This document shows, one piece after another, positions 1 to 8,225 of a stretch of 39,811 nucleotides of DNA. Within the stretch, counting starts at the first letter, position 1. Every line of letters begins with the position of its first letter. The stretch lies in NCBI GenBank assembly GCA_031119555.1, contig JAVHXQ010000035.1:1-39811 (forward strand), given 5' to 3'. The translations under genes and the position numbers were made by a program. The notes under the pieces were generated by a model. The model did no database searches, had not been told where the DNA came from, and was given only the letters and a program-made list of their open reading frames with translations. Origin of the DNA: Candidatus Dactylopiibacterium sp. GTDB lineage: Bacteria; Pseudomonadota; Gammaproteobacteria; Burkholderiales; Rhodocyclaceae.

Positions 1-325
1 CGCAGCTCCCGGGGCTGAATCAACCCTGATGAGGGTTTCCGGCGGTGGATTCCGGCGCGGTGCGGTCTATGCGGAGCGCATATCGGGGGGAGGGGGCGCG
101 TCTGATGCCGGTTGCATCGGTGGCAGGGCAGGGGGCGGCGCGACGGCCCTAAGCGCGGAGAGGGGCGCGCGTGAGCGAGCCGGGTCAGGGCGTTGGTCGT
201 GGCGAAGGGGCGCGGGCAACCTGCGGCGTGGCTGCCACGAGTTGGTTGCGTGATGCGGGCACGAGCCTGCGCCAAGCGGACCGGCGCCGCCGTGCAGGTG
301 GATGAAGGGCGGCGAAAGACCTGGC
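1..325. other. Left-edge stretch without a recognisable gene
   Basis: Very GC-rich sequence downstream of the LysR gene's stop codon. The open frames here (for example 29-253 on the plus strand) are rich in Gly, Arg and Ala and show no recognisable domain, so I treat them as chance frames of GC-rich DNA. No tRNA, clear terminator or repeat was seen. The 3' end of a gene lying outside the window cannot be excluded. Confidence 0.5.
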
Positions 326-1225
326 TCAGCGCTGCCAGGCCGGTTCGCGCAGGGCTTCGACGAGAAAATCGAGCGCGCGACGGACCTTTTGCGGCAGTTG
401 CTTGCGGGTGGGGTAGACGGCGTGGATCGGAATGGTGGCCGAGCGCCACTCGGGCATCAGTTCCAGCAGGGTTCCGTTGCGCAGATCTTCGTGAATGAGA
501 AAGTCGGGTTGCAGGATGATGCCCTGATGCGCCAGCGCGGCTGCGCGGCAGGTATCGCCATTGTTGGCATGCAGGCGTGCCCGGATGCGGACCGACACCT
601 CGCCCGCGGGCCCCGAGAAATGCCAGACGTCGCCGCCCGACCAGTAGGAGTACGAAATCGTCGCGTGGGCGGCGAGTTCCTGGGGGTGGGCAGGGCGGCC
701 GTGCCGGGCGAGGTAGTCGGGCGAGGCGCAGAGCACCATGCGCGTCGTGGCGAGCCTGCGGCTCACGAGCCCCGAATCTGGCAGGCGCCCGATGCGCACG
801 GCCAGGTCATAGCCTTCGTCGACGAGATCGACGACGCGGTCACTGAGCACGATATCCAGCGAGATCCTGGGATTCTCGGCCACGAAGCGCCCCCACAGCG
901 CCGCGAGGTGCATGGCGCCGAAGGTCTGCGGCGCGCCGATGCGCAGACGGCCGTGGATTTCGCCGCTCTGGGTGCTGAGTTCGGCTTCCGCTTCTTCCAC
1001 GGCCAGCAGGATTTCACGACAGCGCCGCAGGTAGCCTTCGCCTTCTCCGGTGAGCGAGAGGCGGCGCGTGGTGCGCTGGAGCAGGCGCACGCCCAGGTGC
1101 TGCTCCAGGTCGTTGATGTGGCGGGAGATGGCGGGCTTGGAAAGGCCCGTGGCATCCATCGCCCCCACGAAGCTGCCCGCATCGACGACGGCTACGAAGG
1201 TTTTCATGCCTTGAAGGATGTCCAT
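326..1225 (-). CDS. LysR-family transcriptional regulator
   Basis: A 299-residue DNA-binding regulator. The N-terminal winged helix-turn-helix covers about residues 5-62 (GLSKPAISRHINDLEQHLG followed by LLQRTTRRLSLT). The rest is the periplasmic-binding-like effector domain, of the CrgA/AaeR-like subgroup. I chose the start MDILQGMKTF at 1225 because LysR proteins begin a few residues before the HTH; the frame stays open to 1321 but the extra 32 residues do not resemble the family. It is divergent from the oxidoreductase at 1366, the usual arrangement of a LysR protein and its target, and a perfect T-N11-A inverted repeat lies between them. The target is inferred. It could also act on the sulfolactate locus further right, but nothing shows this. 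Confidence 0.93.
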   Translation of the reverse strand: MDILQGMKTFVAVVDAGSFVGAMDATGLSKPAISRHINDLEQHLGVRLLQRTTRRLSLTGEGEGYLRRCREILLAVEEAEAELSTQSGEIHGRLRIGAPQTFGAMHLAALWGRFVAENPRISLDIVLSDRVVDLVDEGYDLAVRIGRLPDSGLVSRRLATTRMVLCASPDYLARHGRPAHPQELAAHATISYSYWSGGDVWHFSGPAGEVSVRIRARLHANNGDTCRAAALAHQGIILQPDFLIHEDLRNGTLLELMPEWRSATIPIHAVYPTRKQLPQKVRRALDFLVEALREPAWQR

Positions 1226-1263
1226 GTTTCTGATTCCGGAACAATGTGTTGGTGTTTTGCTAG

Positions 1264-1276
1264 TTTGTGTCGCAAA
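1264..1276. promoter_or_regulatory. LysR-type T-N11-A operator candidate
   Basis: TTTGTGTCGCAAA is a 13-bp T-N11-A box inside a perfect inverted repeat, GTTTG-N5-CAAAC (1263-1277). It lies 38 nt upstream of the LysR start and 89 nt upstream of the divergent oxidoreductase. A weak -10-like TAAAGT at 1287-1292 follows on the plus strand. Position and symmetry match a LysR autoregulatory and target site. Binding is inferred. Confidence 0.6.
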
Positions 1277-1365
1277 CATGCGTGGGTAAAGTGTTTTCCA
1301 CGGCGGCACCACGGGTGCCACGGCCAGCGGATGAGCCGCTGCCGGTCTGAACGAAGGAACACATC

Positions 1366-1998
1366 ATGAAAATCACCGTCATTGGCGCAGGCAACATGGG
1401 CGCGGGCTTCGTGAAGCAACTCTCGGCCGCGGGGCATACCGTCCGGCTCACGGCGCGTGACATCGACAAGGCGCATGCGGTGGCGGCAGGCCATGCCGGC
1501 GTGGAAGTGCTGCCGCCCGCCCGCGCACTGGCAGACTCGCAGATCGTGATCGTGGCCACGCCTTTTGGCGAAGCGGTCTCCGCGCTGAGGTCGCTGGGGA
1601 ATCTCGCGGGGCGCATCGTGATCGACATCACCAATCCGCTCACGCCCGATTACATGGGGCTCACGCTGGGGTTCGACACCTCGGCCGCCGAGCAGATCGC
1701 GACGGCCTTGCCGGAAGCCCAGGTCGTGAAGGCGTTCAACACCCTCCTGGCGCAGGTGCTGGCTGCAGGGCCGGACTTCGGCGGCCAGCAACGCGCGCCG
1801 GTGTTTTACGCGTCCGACAGCGAATCCGCCAAGGCCAGCGTGCACGAACTCATCGCCAGCATCGGCTTCGAGGGCGTGGATGCCGGTGCGCTGCGCAACG
1901 CACGCTACCTTGAACCGCTCGCCGGGCTGAACATCTACTTCGCCTACGGCGCCGGCCACGGCACCCAGATCGCCCCGCAGTGGCTGCACCGGAGCTGA
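1366..1998 (+). CDS. NADP-binding oxidoreductase, F420-dependent NADP reductase-like family
   Basis: A 210-residue cytoplasmic protein with an N-terminal Rossmann fold: VIGAGNMGAG gives the GxGxxG dinucleotide motif at residues 7-12. A family-typical VIDITNPLTPDY segment follows near residue 88, then a QVVKAFNTLLAQVL helix. This is the pattern of the bacterial 'NADPH-dependent F420 reductase/NADP oxidoreductase' family, whose members in bacteria without F420 are of unknown substrate. The start has a good Shine-Dalgarno (GAAGGA, about 7 nt before ATG). It is divergent from the LysR gene and probably its target. A strong stem-loop lies 15 nt past the stop. The family call is fairly sure; the substrate is unknown. 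Confidence 0.85.
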   Translation: MKITVIGAGNMGAGFVKQLSAAGHTVRLTARDIDKAHAVAAGHAGVEVLPPARALADSQIVIVATPFGEAVSALRSLGNLAGRIVIDITNPLTPDYMGLTLGFDTSAAEQIATALPEAQVVKAFNTLLAQVLAAGPDFGGQQRAPVFYASDSESAKASVHELIASIGFEGVDAGALRNARYLEPLAGLNIYFAYGAGHGTQIAPQWLHRS

Positions 1999-2512
1999 CG
2001 GCCGCGAACTCGAGCTCACGGTCAGGCGCCGGGCCTGGCCGTGAGCCCGGGATGGCATGTGGGGCGGAACCCGATGAGCGGCGACTGCCGGCAGGAAAAC
2101 TGCGGCGCGCTACCGGCGCGTTCTGCGCGGTGAACGGGCTTCTCTGTGCTTGAGCTTGTCACAGGGCTTTGGCCATTCACAGCCAGGAGGGCTTAGCGGC
2201 AGCGGTTTGACGCAACATGCCTGAAGCCGTCGTTAAAACTGACGATAATTTTTATTATGTAAAGTTTGGTGGCTATAAAGAGAAACCTCCGCAGACTGCT
2301 TTCCGCACAGTGCGGCGGCTTCTTCCTGAGGGGCTTCAACGACGCAGCCGTCCGGAGCCTGCGCGCCGCCGACTGAGGCGAGCGCTTATCGTGGCGCCCG
2401 GCCAGCAATCCTGTTGTGCGACGCAGGCCGAGGGACGAGATGCCTCCGGTGGCGCGCCCACTCCGCGGGCTCGGGCGACGGGTACGGCGTGAGGCGTTCT
2501 GCGGTCCGGTGC
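1999..2512. other. 514-bp convergent gap with an AT-rich island
   Basis: Lies between two genes converging on it. It contains a stem-loop at 2014-2046 and an AT-rich island at about 2230-2285, unusual for this GC-rich DNA. The island holds a 14-bp palindrome ATAAT-TTTT-ATTAT (2245-2258) and a -10-like TATAAA (2274-2279). An open frame 2217-2492 starts at the island, but its second half is Arg/Ala-rich low-complexity sequence and I do not call it. A small RNA or a remnant of lost DNA are both possible. Confidence 0.4.
2014..2046. terminator. Strong stem-loop after the oxidoreductase gene
   Basis: 14-bp arms (2014-2027 and 2033-2046) with one G-U pair and a 5-nt loop, starting 15 nt after the stop codon at 1998. 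No T-tract follows, so it may be a transcript-stabilising 3' hairpin or an imperfect terminator. Confidence 0.5.
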
Positions 2513-3529
2513 TCATACCGGCGCGGGCTGGCCGGCGAGGTTGTTGAGTTGCGCGAACAGCGTGTCCGGGATCTCTATGCCGTGCTGCGTGGCGTGGGCT
2601 TCTCGCGCGCCGCGGCGGGCTCCCGGCAGGCGCACGGTTTCGTCCAGCAGCATGGCGGCGATCAGGGTTTCGATGCGTTCAAAGTAAGCCGCGCGTCCGG
2701 CGAGCGCGTCGGGGTCGAGCACGAGGATCGCCTGGCCGAGGCGCGGCGCGTTGCCTTCATCGGTGAAGAAGGAATCCGCCTCGAAACCGAACGCGGCGCC
2801 CGTGAGCCCCACGCACAGCAGTTCCACGAGCAGCGCGAGCATGGTGCCTTTCACGCCGCCGGCGGCGCACATCATGCCGGTCAGACCGGCGTGGGGATCG
2901 GTCGTGGGCTGGCCCTGGGCATCCAGCGCCCAGCCCAGGGGAATTTCCCGGCCTTCCTGGGCGGCGAGCATGAGCTTGCCGCGCGCGACCTCCGACAGGC
3001 TGAGGTCGATCACCAGCGGCGGCGCGTCGCGGCGTGGAAAGACGGCGGCCACGGGATTCGTGCCGAACAGCGCGCGGCGGCCGCCCCACGCCGGTATCGC
3101 GGCGGGGGAATTGCCGAACAGGAATCCGACGTGACCTTGCCGCGCCACGGGCGCGAGATGCAGGGCGGCGGCGCCGAAGTGGTGGCTGTTGGTGACGCCC
3201 GCGAAGACCACGCCCTGCTCCGCCACGCGCTCCAGACTGGTGTGCACGGCAAGTTCCAGCGCGGGGTATGCGAAGCCCCTGCCCGCGTCCACGAGCACGG
3301 CGCTGCCACGGCTGCGCACGATGCGGGGCCGGGCGTGGCCTTCCACGCGGCCGAGTTGCAGGTGTCTGGCGTACTGCGGCACGCGCGCGACGCCGTGGGA
3401 GGCGAGCCCTTGCGCGTCGGCCGCGACCAGCGCACGGGCCGTGCTGAGCGCGGCGTCGGGGGAAGCGCCCGCCCGCTCGAGCGCACGGGCGGCGAGCGTC
3501 TGCAAGGACGAGGAATCAATGCGCGGCAT
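2513..3529 (-). CDS. comC: Malate/L-lactate dehydrogenase-family oxidoreductase, probable (R)-sulfolactate dehydrogenase
   Basis: A 338-residue NAD(P)-dependent 2-hydroxyacid dehydrogenase of the Ldh_2 fold, the family of ComC/sulfolactate dehydrogenase. Family marks are ASHGVARVPQY with its conserved His near residue 46, NSHHFGAAALH near 114, and a GGVKGTMLALLVELL segment near 224 matching the family's GG-x-KG motif. The start at 3529 gives a normal N-terminus and overlaps the upstream dehydrogenase gene by 14 nt, implying translational coupling. In sulfolactate degraders, ComC interconverts sulfopyruvate and (R)-sulfolactate, the substrate of SuyAB; that role is inferred here from the neighbours. 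A paralogue sits at 9177-10205, so which of the two is the real ComC is open. The gene symbol is by context only. Confidence 0.72.
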   Translation of the reverse strand: MPRIDSSSLQTLAARALERAGASPDAALSTARALVAADAQGLASHGVARVPQYARHLQLGRVEGHARPRIVRSRGSAVLVDAGRGFAYPALELAVHTSLERVAEQGVVFAGVTNSHHFGAAALHLAPVARQGHVGFLFGNSPAAIPAWGGRRALFGTNPVAAVFPRRDAPPLVIDLSLSEVARGKLMLAAQEGREIPLGWALDAQGQPTTDPHAGLTGMMCAAGGVKGTMLALLVELLCVGLTGAAFGFEADSFFTDEGNAPRLGQAILVLDPDALAGRAAYFERIETLIAAMLLDETVRLPGARRGAREAHATQHGIEIPDTLFAQLNNLAGQPAPV

Positions 3530-4472
3530 GGGTCGGCGCCTCCGGGCGCAGCGCGGCGGCCACGCGCTCGGCGATGAGCTGGCTGACACGCAGGTTGGAT
3601 TCTTCGGTGAGGCCCGCGATGTGCGGCGTGAGGATCAGGTTGGGCGCGCCGCTCAGCGGGCTGCCGGCGGGCAGTGGTTCGGTCTGGAAGACGTCCAGCG
3701 CGGCACCGCCCAGCCGCCCCGAGCGCAGCGCATCGGCCACGGCGGCTTCGTCGACGATGCCGCCGCGCGCGGTGTTGATGAGGATCGCTCCGGGTTTGAC
3801 GCGCGCCAGTCGCGTGGCGTCGAGCAGGTGATGCGTTTCGGGCAGCAGCGGCAGGTGCAGGCTGATGACGTCGGAGGTGGCGAGCAGCACTTCGAGCGCG
3901 ATGGGCGTGACGCCGCTCCGTGGCCAGATGGCGTCTGAGGCGTGCAGCGCGGGGTCGCAGGCCACCACATGCATGTCGAGGGCGCGGGCGAACCGGGCCA
4001 CGAGCTGGCCGATGACGCCGAACCCGATGAGGCCGAGCTGGCGCCCGCCGATCTCGCGTCCGCCCGACAGCGCGGCGCGCGGCCACTGCCCGCCGCTCAC
4101 CTCCGCGCTGGCTTCGAAGCCGCCACGCAGCAGGCGCAGCGCGGTGGCGATCACGTACTCGGCCACCGGGCGTGCATTGGCGCCGACGGCGGGAATCACG
4201 CGGATGCCGCGCCGCTGGGCGGCGGCGAGATCGATGTTGTCGAGGCCGACGCCCAGGCGCCCGATCACGCCGGCGGGGGCGAGGTGTTCAAGCAGCGCGC
4301 CGCGCACCTGGGTGCGGTTGCGCACGATGAGCGCGCTCACGCCGCGCGCCGCGGCCAGCAGCTCGCCGGGTCGATCCACGAGGTCGGGTGCGTAAGTGAC
4401 GTCGAACTCGCCGCCCAGCCTCGCCACGGCCGAGGCTTCCATGAATTCCGTGATGAGCACCCTAGCGCGCAT
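3516..4472 (-). CDS. slcC: D-isomer-specific 2-hydroxyacid dehydrogenase, probable (S)-sulfolactate dehydrogenase
   Basis: A 318-residue SerA-like NAD-dependent dehydrogenase. The NAD-binding motif GFGVIG is at 150-155. The catalytic triad is R236 (NTARGGIVDE), E265 (DVFQTEPLP) and H284 (TPHIAGLTEES). The closest known role by context is SlcC, which oxidises (S)-sulfolactate to sulfopyruvate. A phosphoglycerate or other 2-hydroxyacid dehydrogenase is the alternative. It is divergent from suyAB, and its 3' end overlaps the ComC-like gene. The start at 4472 has no visible Shine-Dalgarno; instead an upstream reading frame ends at 4462-4464 inside this gene, suggesting coupling to an earlier, now degraded or unidentified gene. 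Confidence 0.75.
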   Translation of the reverse strand: MRARVLITEFMEASAVARLGGEFDVTYAPDLVDRPGELLAAARGVSALIVRNRTQVRGALLEHLAPAGVIGRLGVGLDNIDLAAAQRRGIRVIPAVGANARPVAEYVIATALRLLRGGFEASAEVSGGQWPRAALSGGREIGGRQLGLIGFGVIGQLVARFARALDMHVVACDPALHASDAIWPRSGVTPIALEVLLATSDVISLHLPLLPETHHLLDATRLARVKPGAILINTARGGIVDEAAVADALRSGRLGGAALDVFQTEPLPAGSPLSGAPNLILTPHIAGLTEESNLRVSQLIAERVAAALRPEAPTHAAH

Positions 4473-4911
4473 GGGGGGCGTCTGCGGGCGTCATGAGATC
4501 GGGCTTGCCGGCCTCGCCAAAGAACGTGGCGAAGGCCTGCATCCAGGTTCCGGCGCGGGCGGTGGCGGTGGGCGCCCGCGCGCCAGGCGGCGGAACCCGG
4601 TCTGGCCGCGGCGATGACGCGGGCATGTTCGGCGAAGCGGGTTTCAAGCGGCCTCCAGTGCGGGTGTGGCCCGGCAAGAGCGATCAGGGCCGCACAGGAT
4701 AGCCGTCGTGCCCCGTCGCCCACGGCGGGCCGGACAGAATCTTTTGCGTGTTTCTTATACCGGCGCCGGCGCATGAACTCATGCGCCGGCGGGCGCCATA
4801 GCAAATCCGTATTTGTTATTTATGGGAAGCGGCTGGAGTTCATAACATTTTCCTCTTGCCGGGCGGCGCCGCGTCGCCGGCGTCATCCGCCCCGGGCGGC
4901 ACGAGGAGAAA
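4473..4911. other. Divergent slcC/suyA control region with a coding remnant
   Basis: 439 bp between two divergent operons. The slcC-proximal half (about 4473-4700) reads on the minus strand like damaged coding sequence: one frame gives PHWRPLETRFAEHARVIAAA and another ends in MQAFATFFGEAGKPDLMTP before a stop inside slcC. The suyA-proximal half is AT-richer and holds a 28-bp palindrome (4764-4791) and promoter-like sequence (TTTATG 4819-4824, CATAAC 4841-4846, spacing 16). I cannot name the broken frame. Confidence 0.5.
4764..4791. promoter_or_regulatory. 28-bp near-perfect palindrome, candidate operator
   Basis: Two perfect 13-bp arms (4764-4776 and 4779-4791, core GCATGA-AC-TCATGC) separated by 2 nt. 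With so short a spacer and no T-tract on either side it fits a dimeric-regulator operator better than a terminator. It lies 120 nt upstream of suyA and about 290 nt upstream of slcC, so it could control both arms. The regulator is not identified. Confidence 0.55.
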
Positions 4912-5193
4912 ATGGTTCATTTCATCGTTCACGAAAAGCAGGACACGACGGGTGTCGTCGTCGTCGAAGGCGTGGCCGCCGGCCAGGCCGTCACCGGCTG
5001 GGTGATGGACACGGACGAAGCGGTGCAGGTCACCGTTCGCGACGCGATCCCCATCGGTCACAAGCTGGCGCTCACCGACATCGCCGAGGGCAGCGACGTC
5101 ATCAAGTATGGGCAGGTCATCGGTCGTGCCGTGGCGGCGATTCCGCGCGGCGCGCATCTGCACGTCCATAACGTCAAGACGAAGCGGTGGTGA
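4912..5193 (+). CDS. suyA: Sulfolactate sulfo-lyase small subunit (UxaA-family SAF domain)
   Basis: A 93-residue SAF-domain protein, the small N-terminal partner of the altronate/galactarate dehydratase (UxaA) superfamily. The diagnostic stretch is [15 protein letters not shown], then [11 protein letters not shown], then [14 protein letters not shown] near the C-terminus. In SuyAB it forms part of (R)-sulfolactate sulfo-lyase, which cleaves (R)-sulfolactate to pyruvate and sulfite. ATG at 4912 has a strong Shine-Dalgarno (GAGGAGA, 4 nt spacing). It is the first gene of the plus-strand operon, and suyB starts 6 nt after its stop. UxaA-type small subunits also occur in sugar-acid dehydratases; the dehydrogenase and sulfonate-type transporter neighbours make sulfolactate the better reading. 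Confidence 0.82.
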   Translation: MVHFIVHEKQDTTGVVVVEGVAAGQAVTGWVMDTDEAVQVTVRDAIPIGHKLALTDIAEGSDVIKYGQVIGRAVAAIPRGAHLHVHNVKTKRW

Positions 5194-5198
5194 GCGCG

Positions 5199-6365
5199 AT
5201 GAGCCTGCAAGACACTTTCTGGGGCTATGCCCGCGACAACGGCCGCGTCGGCGTGCGCAACCACGTCATCATCCTGCCCGTGGACGATCTGTCGAATGCC
5301 GCGTCCGAGGCGGTCGCCAACAACATCAAGGGTACGCTGGCCTTGCCGCACCCTTACGGCCGCCTACAGTTCGGCGCCGATCTGGAACTGCACTTCCGCA
5401 CGCTGATCGGCACGGGCAGCAACCCCAACGTGGCCGCGGTGGTGGTGATCGGCATCGAGCCGGGCTGGACGCAGCGCGTCGTGGACGGCATCGCCGCGAC
5501 GGGCAAGCCGGTGAAGGGCTTTTCGATCGAGCTCAACGGCGACATCAACACCATTGCCGCCGCCTCGCGCACGGCCAAGGAGTACCTGCAGTACGCCAGC
5601 GGCCTCGTGCGCACCGAGCACGCGCTGGAGAAGCTGTGGATCTCCACCAAGTGCGGCGAATCGGACACCACCTCCGGCTGCGGCGCCAACCCCACGGTGG
5701 GCAATGCGTTCGACAAGCTGTATGCCGCCGGCACCACCCTGCTCTTCGGCGAGACTTCCGAGATCACGGGCGGCGAACACCTGGTGGCGGCCCGCGCCGC
5801 CACGCCCGAGATCGGTCGCAAGTTCCTGGAAACCTGGAGCGCCTACAACGACTTCATCGTCGCCAACAAGACCAACGATCTGTCGGAGTCGCAACCCACC
5901 CGGGGCAACATCGCCGGCGGGCTCACGACCATCGAGGAAAAAGCGCTGGGCAACATCCAGAAGATCGGCAAGCGCTGCCGCGTGGATGGCGTGCTGGCTC
6001 CGGCCGAAGCGCCCGACGGCCCCGGCCTGTGGTTCATGGATTCCAGCTCCGCGGCGGCCGAAATGGTCACGCTGGCCGCCGCCGCCGGCTACGTGGTGCA
6101 TTTCTTTCCCACCGGTCAGGGCAACGTGATCGGCAACCCCATCATTCCGGTCATCAAGCTCACGGCCAATCCGCGCACGGTGCGGACCATGAGCGAGCAC
6201 ATCGATTACGACTGCTCGGGCCTGCTGCAGCGCGAGTACACCCTCGACCGCGCCGGCGATGGCCTGCTCGACGTGCTGTTCCGCACCGTCAACGGCCGCC
6301 TCACTGATGCCGAAGCACTCGGCCACCGCGAATTCGTGCTCACCAAGCTCTATCGCAGCGCCTGA
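5199..6365 (+). CDS. suyB: Sulfolactate sulfo-lyase large subunit (UxaA-family catalytic domain)
   Basis: A 388-residue cytoplasmic lyase subunit of the UxaA superfamily. The N-terminus [15 protein letters not shown] and the downstream [20 protein letters not shown] are family-typical, as is [20 protein letters not shown] at residues 151-170 with C152 and C161 as likely metal-site cysteines. YDCSGLL near 338 is another conserved element. With SuyA it should split (R)-sulfolactate into pyruvate and sulfite. A GTG at 5187 overlaps suyA, but the ATG at 5199 is the more natural start. A small GGCCG-CGTC-CGGCC hairpin (6376-6389) lies in the 54-nt gap before the transporter genes. The alternative is a sugar-acid dehydratase such as altronate dehydratase; the family assignment is certain, the substrate is inferred. 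Confidence 0.8.
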   Translation: MSLQDTFWGYARDNGRVGVRNHVIILPVDDLSNAASEAVANNIKGTLALPHPYGRLQFGADLELHFRTLIGTGSNPNVAAVVVIGIEPGWTQRVVDGIAATGKPVKGFSIELNGDINTIAAASRTAKEYLQYASGLVRTEHALEKLWISTKCGESDTTSGCGANPTVGNAFDKLYAAGTTLLFGETSEITGGEHLVAARAATPEIGRKFLETWSAYNDFIVANKTNDLSESQPTRGNIAGGLTTIEEKALGNIQKIGKRCRVDGVLAPAEAPDGPGLWFMDSSSAAAEMVTLAAAAGYVVHFFPTGQGNVIGNPIIPVIKLTANPRTVRTMSEHIDYDCSGLLQREYTLDRAGDGLLDVLFRTVNGRLTDAEALGHREFVLTKLYRSA

Positions 6366-6419
6366 ACCCGTGGCGGGCCGCGTCCGGCCGCCCGCCGCTC
6401 ACCGATACGGAGATTTCCC

Positions 6420-7421
6420 ATGAAACACCCGAAGTTCCTGCTCGCGCTCGCGGGCGCCCTGCTCCTCGCCAACAGCCCGTTTGCGCGCGCCGAGGCGCGT
6501 GAGATCCGCATCGCCCAGCAATACGGCATCAGCTACCTGCCGATGCTGATCGTGGAGAACCAGAAGCTCGTCGAAAAGCACGCCCGGGCCGCGGGGCTGG
6601 GCGAAGTGAAGGTCTCGTGGGCCAAGTTCGCGGGCGCCAACGTCATGAACGACGCCCTGCTCTCGGGCACGCTGGACATCGCCTCGGCCGGCGTGCCTCC
6701 GGCGATCACGCTGTGGGGCAAGACGCGCGGCGAGATCCGGCTCGTGGCGGCGATGAACTCGATGCCCAACCTGCTCAACACGCGCAACCCCAAGGTCAGG
6801 AGCATCCGCGACCTCAGCAGCGCCGACAAGATCGCGCTGCCGGCCGTGAAGGTGGGCTTCCAGCCCGTGCTGCTGCAGATGGCGGCCGAGAAGGAGTTCG
6901 GCCCGGCGAACGTGTTCAAGCTCGATCCGCTGACCGTCTCGCTCGCCCACCCGGACGCACTCATCGCGCTCACTTCGGGCAGCAGCGAAATCACCGCCCA
7001 CTTCGCCGCGCCGCCGTTCGCGCAGCAGGAACTGCGCCAGCCCGGCATCCGCACCATCCTGAATTCCTACGACGTGCTCGGCGGCCCGGCCACCTTCAAC
7101 GTGCTGTACTCCACGAAGCAGTTCCACGACGGCAATCCCAGGCTCTATGGCGCCTTCCTCGCCGCGTTCCAGGAGGCCACCGACCAGATCAACCGCGACA
7201 AGCGCGCGGCGGCCCGGACCTACCTCGAGCTTTCAAAGGACAAGAGCAGCGTGGAGGAGATCCTGGAGATCCTCGCCGACCCGCAGGTGATCTTCACGAC
7301 CACGCCGCAGAACGTGACCAAGTACTCCGACTTCCTGCAGCGCATCGGCAGCATCAAGGAAAAGCCGGCGAGCTGGAAAGACCTGTTCTTCCCCGAAGTC
7401 CACGCCCTGCCCGGCAGCTGA
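6420..7421 (+). CDS. ABC transporter periplasmic binding protein, sulfonate/taurine-type (NMT1 family)
   Basis: A 333-residue secreted binding protein. The first about 24 residues form a Sec signal peptide (KHPKFLLALAGALLLANSPF, Ala-x-Ala-like site near ARA-EA). The mature protein begins EIRIAQQYGISYLPMLIVEN, the hallmark opening of NMT1/SsuA/TauA-type proteins, with later AGANVMNDALLSGTLDIASAG matching their second ligand-site segment. It presumably captures the organosulfonate fed to SuyAB, sulfolactate or a precursor; that ligand is inferred from context, and nitrate, taurine or aromatic ligands are possible in the family. Shine-Dalgarno GGAGA precedes ATG 6420. It sits 54 nt after suyB and 27 nt before the ATPase. 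Confidence 0.86.
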   Translation: MKHPKFLLALAGALLLANSPFARAEAREIRIAQQYGISYLPMLIVENQKLVEKHARAAGLGEVKVSWAKFAGANVMNDALLSGTLDIASAGVPPAITLWGKTRGEIRLVAAMNSMPNLLNTRNPKVRSIRDLSSADKIALPAVKVGFQPVLLQMAAEKEFGPANVFKLDPLTVSLAHPDALIALTSGSSEITAHFAAPPFAQQELRQPGIRTILNSYDVLGGPATFNVLYSTKQFHDGNPRLYGAFLAAFQEATDQINRDKRAAARTYLELSKDKSSVEEILEILADPQVIFTTTPQNVTKYSDFLQRIGSIKEKPASWKDLFFPEVHALPGS

Positions 7422-7448
7422 GCCGGCGCGCCGTCAGGAGTCCGCACC

Positions 7449-8225
7449 ATGAACCCTCCCCTGCTGGACGTGCGCGGCCTCACGCTGCGCTACGAAACCG
7501 ACGCCGGCCTCGTCACGGCCACGTCCCGCGTCAGCTTCCAGGTTAACCGGAGCGATCGCTACGTGCTGCTGGGCCCCTCGGGCTGCGGCAAGTCGACCCT
7601 GCTCAAGGCCGTGGGCGGCTATCTCGCGCCCGCCGAGGGGCAGATCCTGCTCAAGGGGGCGCCCATCCGCAAGCCGGGGCCGGACCGCATGATGGTGTTC
7701 CAGGAATTCGACCAGCTCCTGCCGTGGTGCACGGTCACCCAGAACGTGACCTTCGCGCTCACCGCGAGCGGGCGCCTCAAGGCCGCCGAGGCGGAAGAGC
7801 GCGCGCGCCACTACATCGCCAAGGTGGGGCTCGCGCGGTTTGCCGACCGCTTCCCGCACACGCTGTCGGGCGGCATGAAGCAGCGCGTGGCGATTGCGCG
7901 CGGCATGGCGATGGAGCCCGACATCCTGCTCATGGACGAACCCTATGCCGCGCTCGACGCGCTCACCCGCCGCAGCATGCAGGACGAGCTCCTGCAGCTG
8001 TGGGAGGAGATCCGCTTCACCGTGCTCTTCGTGACGCACTCCATCCCGGAAGCGATCAAGCTCGGCACCCGCATCCTGCTGCTCACGCCGCATCCGGGCC
8101 GCGTCAAGGCAGAACATCGCAGCGACGGCACCGATCCGGCGGGGCCGGATGGCGAACTGCTGTCCGAGCGCATCCATCGCGAGCTCTTCAGCGACGCGCG
8201 CGAAGAGGAGGCCGGCCATGTCTGA
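7449..8225 (+). CDS. ABC transporter ATPase, nitrate/sulfonate/taurine type
   Basis: A 258-residue cytoplasmic ATPase of the SsuB/TauB group. Walker A GPSGCGKST is at 42-50, the Q-loop VFQEFDQLLPW near 83, the signature LSGGMKQR at 139-146, Walker B ILLMDEP at 159-165 and the switch His in THSIPEA near 192. The AGGAG Shine-Dalgarno precedes the ATG. Its end overlaps the permease start by 8 nt, so the two are translationally coupled. It powers import through the neighbouring permease for the binding protein at 6420. Confidence 0.95.
   Translation: MNPPLLDVRGLTLRYETDAGLVTATSRVSFQVNRSDRYVLLGPSGCGKSTLLKAVGGYLAPAEGQILLKGAPIRKPGPDRMMVFQEFDQLLPWCTVTQNVTFALTASGRLKAAEAEERARHYIAKVGLARFADRFPHTLSGGMKQRVAIARGMAMEPDILLMDEPYAALDALTRRSMQDELLQLWEEIRFTVLFVTHSIPEAIKLGTRILLLTPHPGRVKAEHRSDGTDPAGPDGELLSERIHRELFSDAREEEAGHV

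Noticed and set aside
29..253. Plus-strand frame at the left edge
   Set aside because: Low-complexity Gly/Arg/Ala peptide, no family resemblance.
4912..6365. Altronate or galactarate dehydratase for the UxaA-family pair
   Set aside because: Same superfamily, but the small/large split, the neighbouring SlcC- and ComC-like dehydrogenases and the sulfonate-type importer fit sulfolactate better. Kept as the main alternative.
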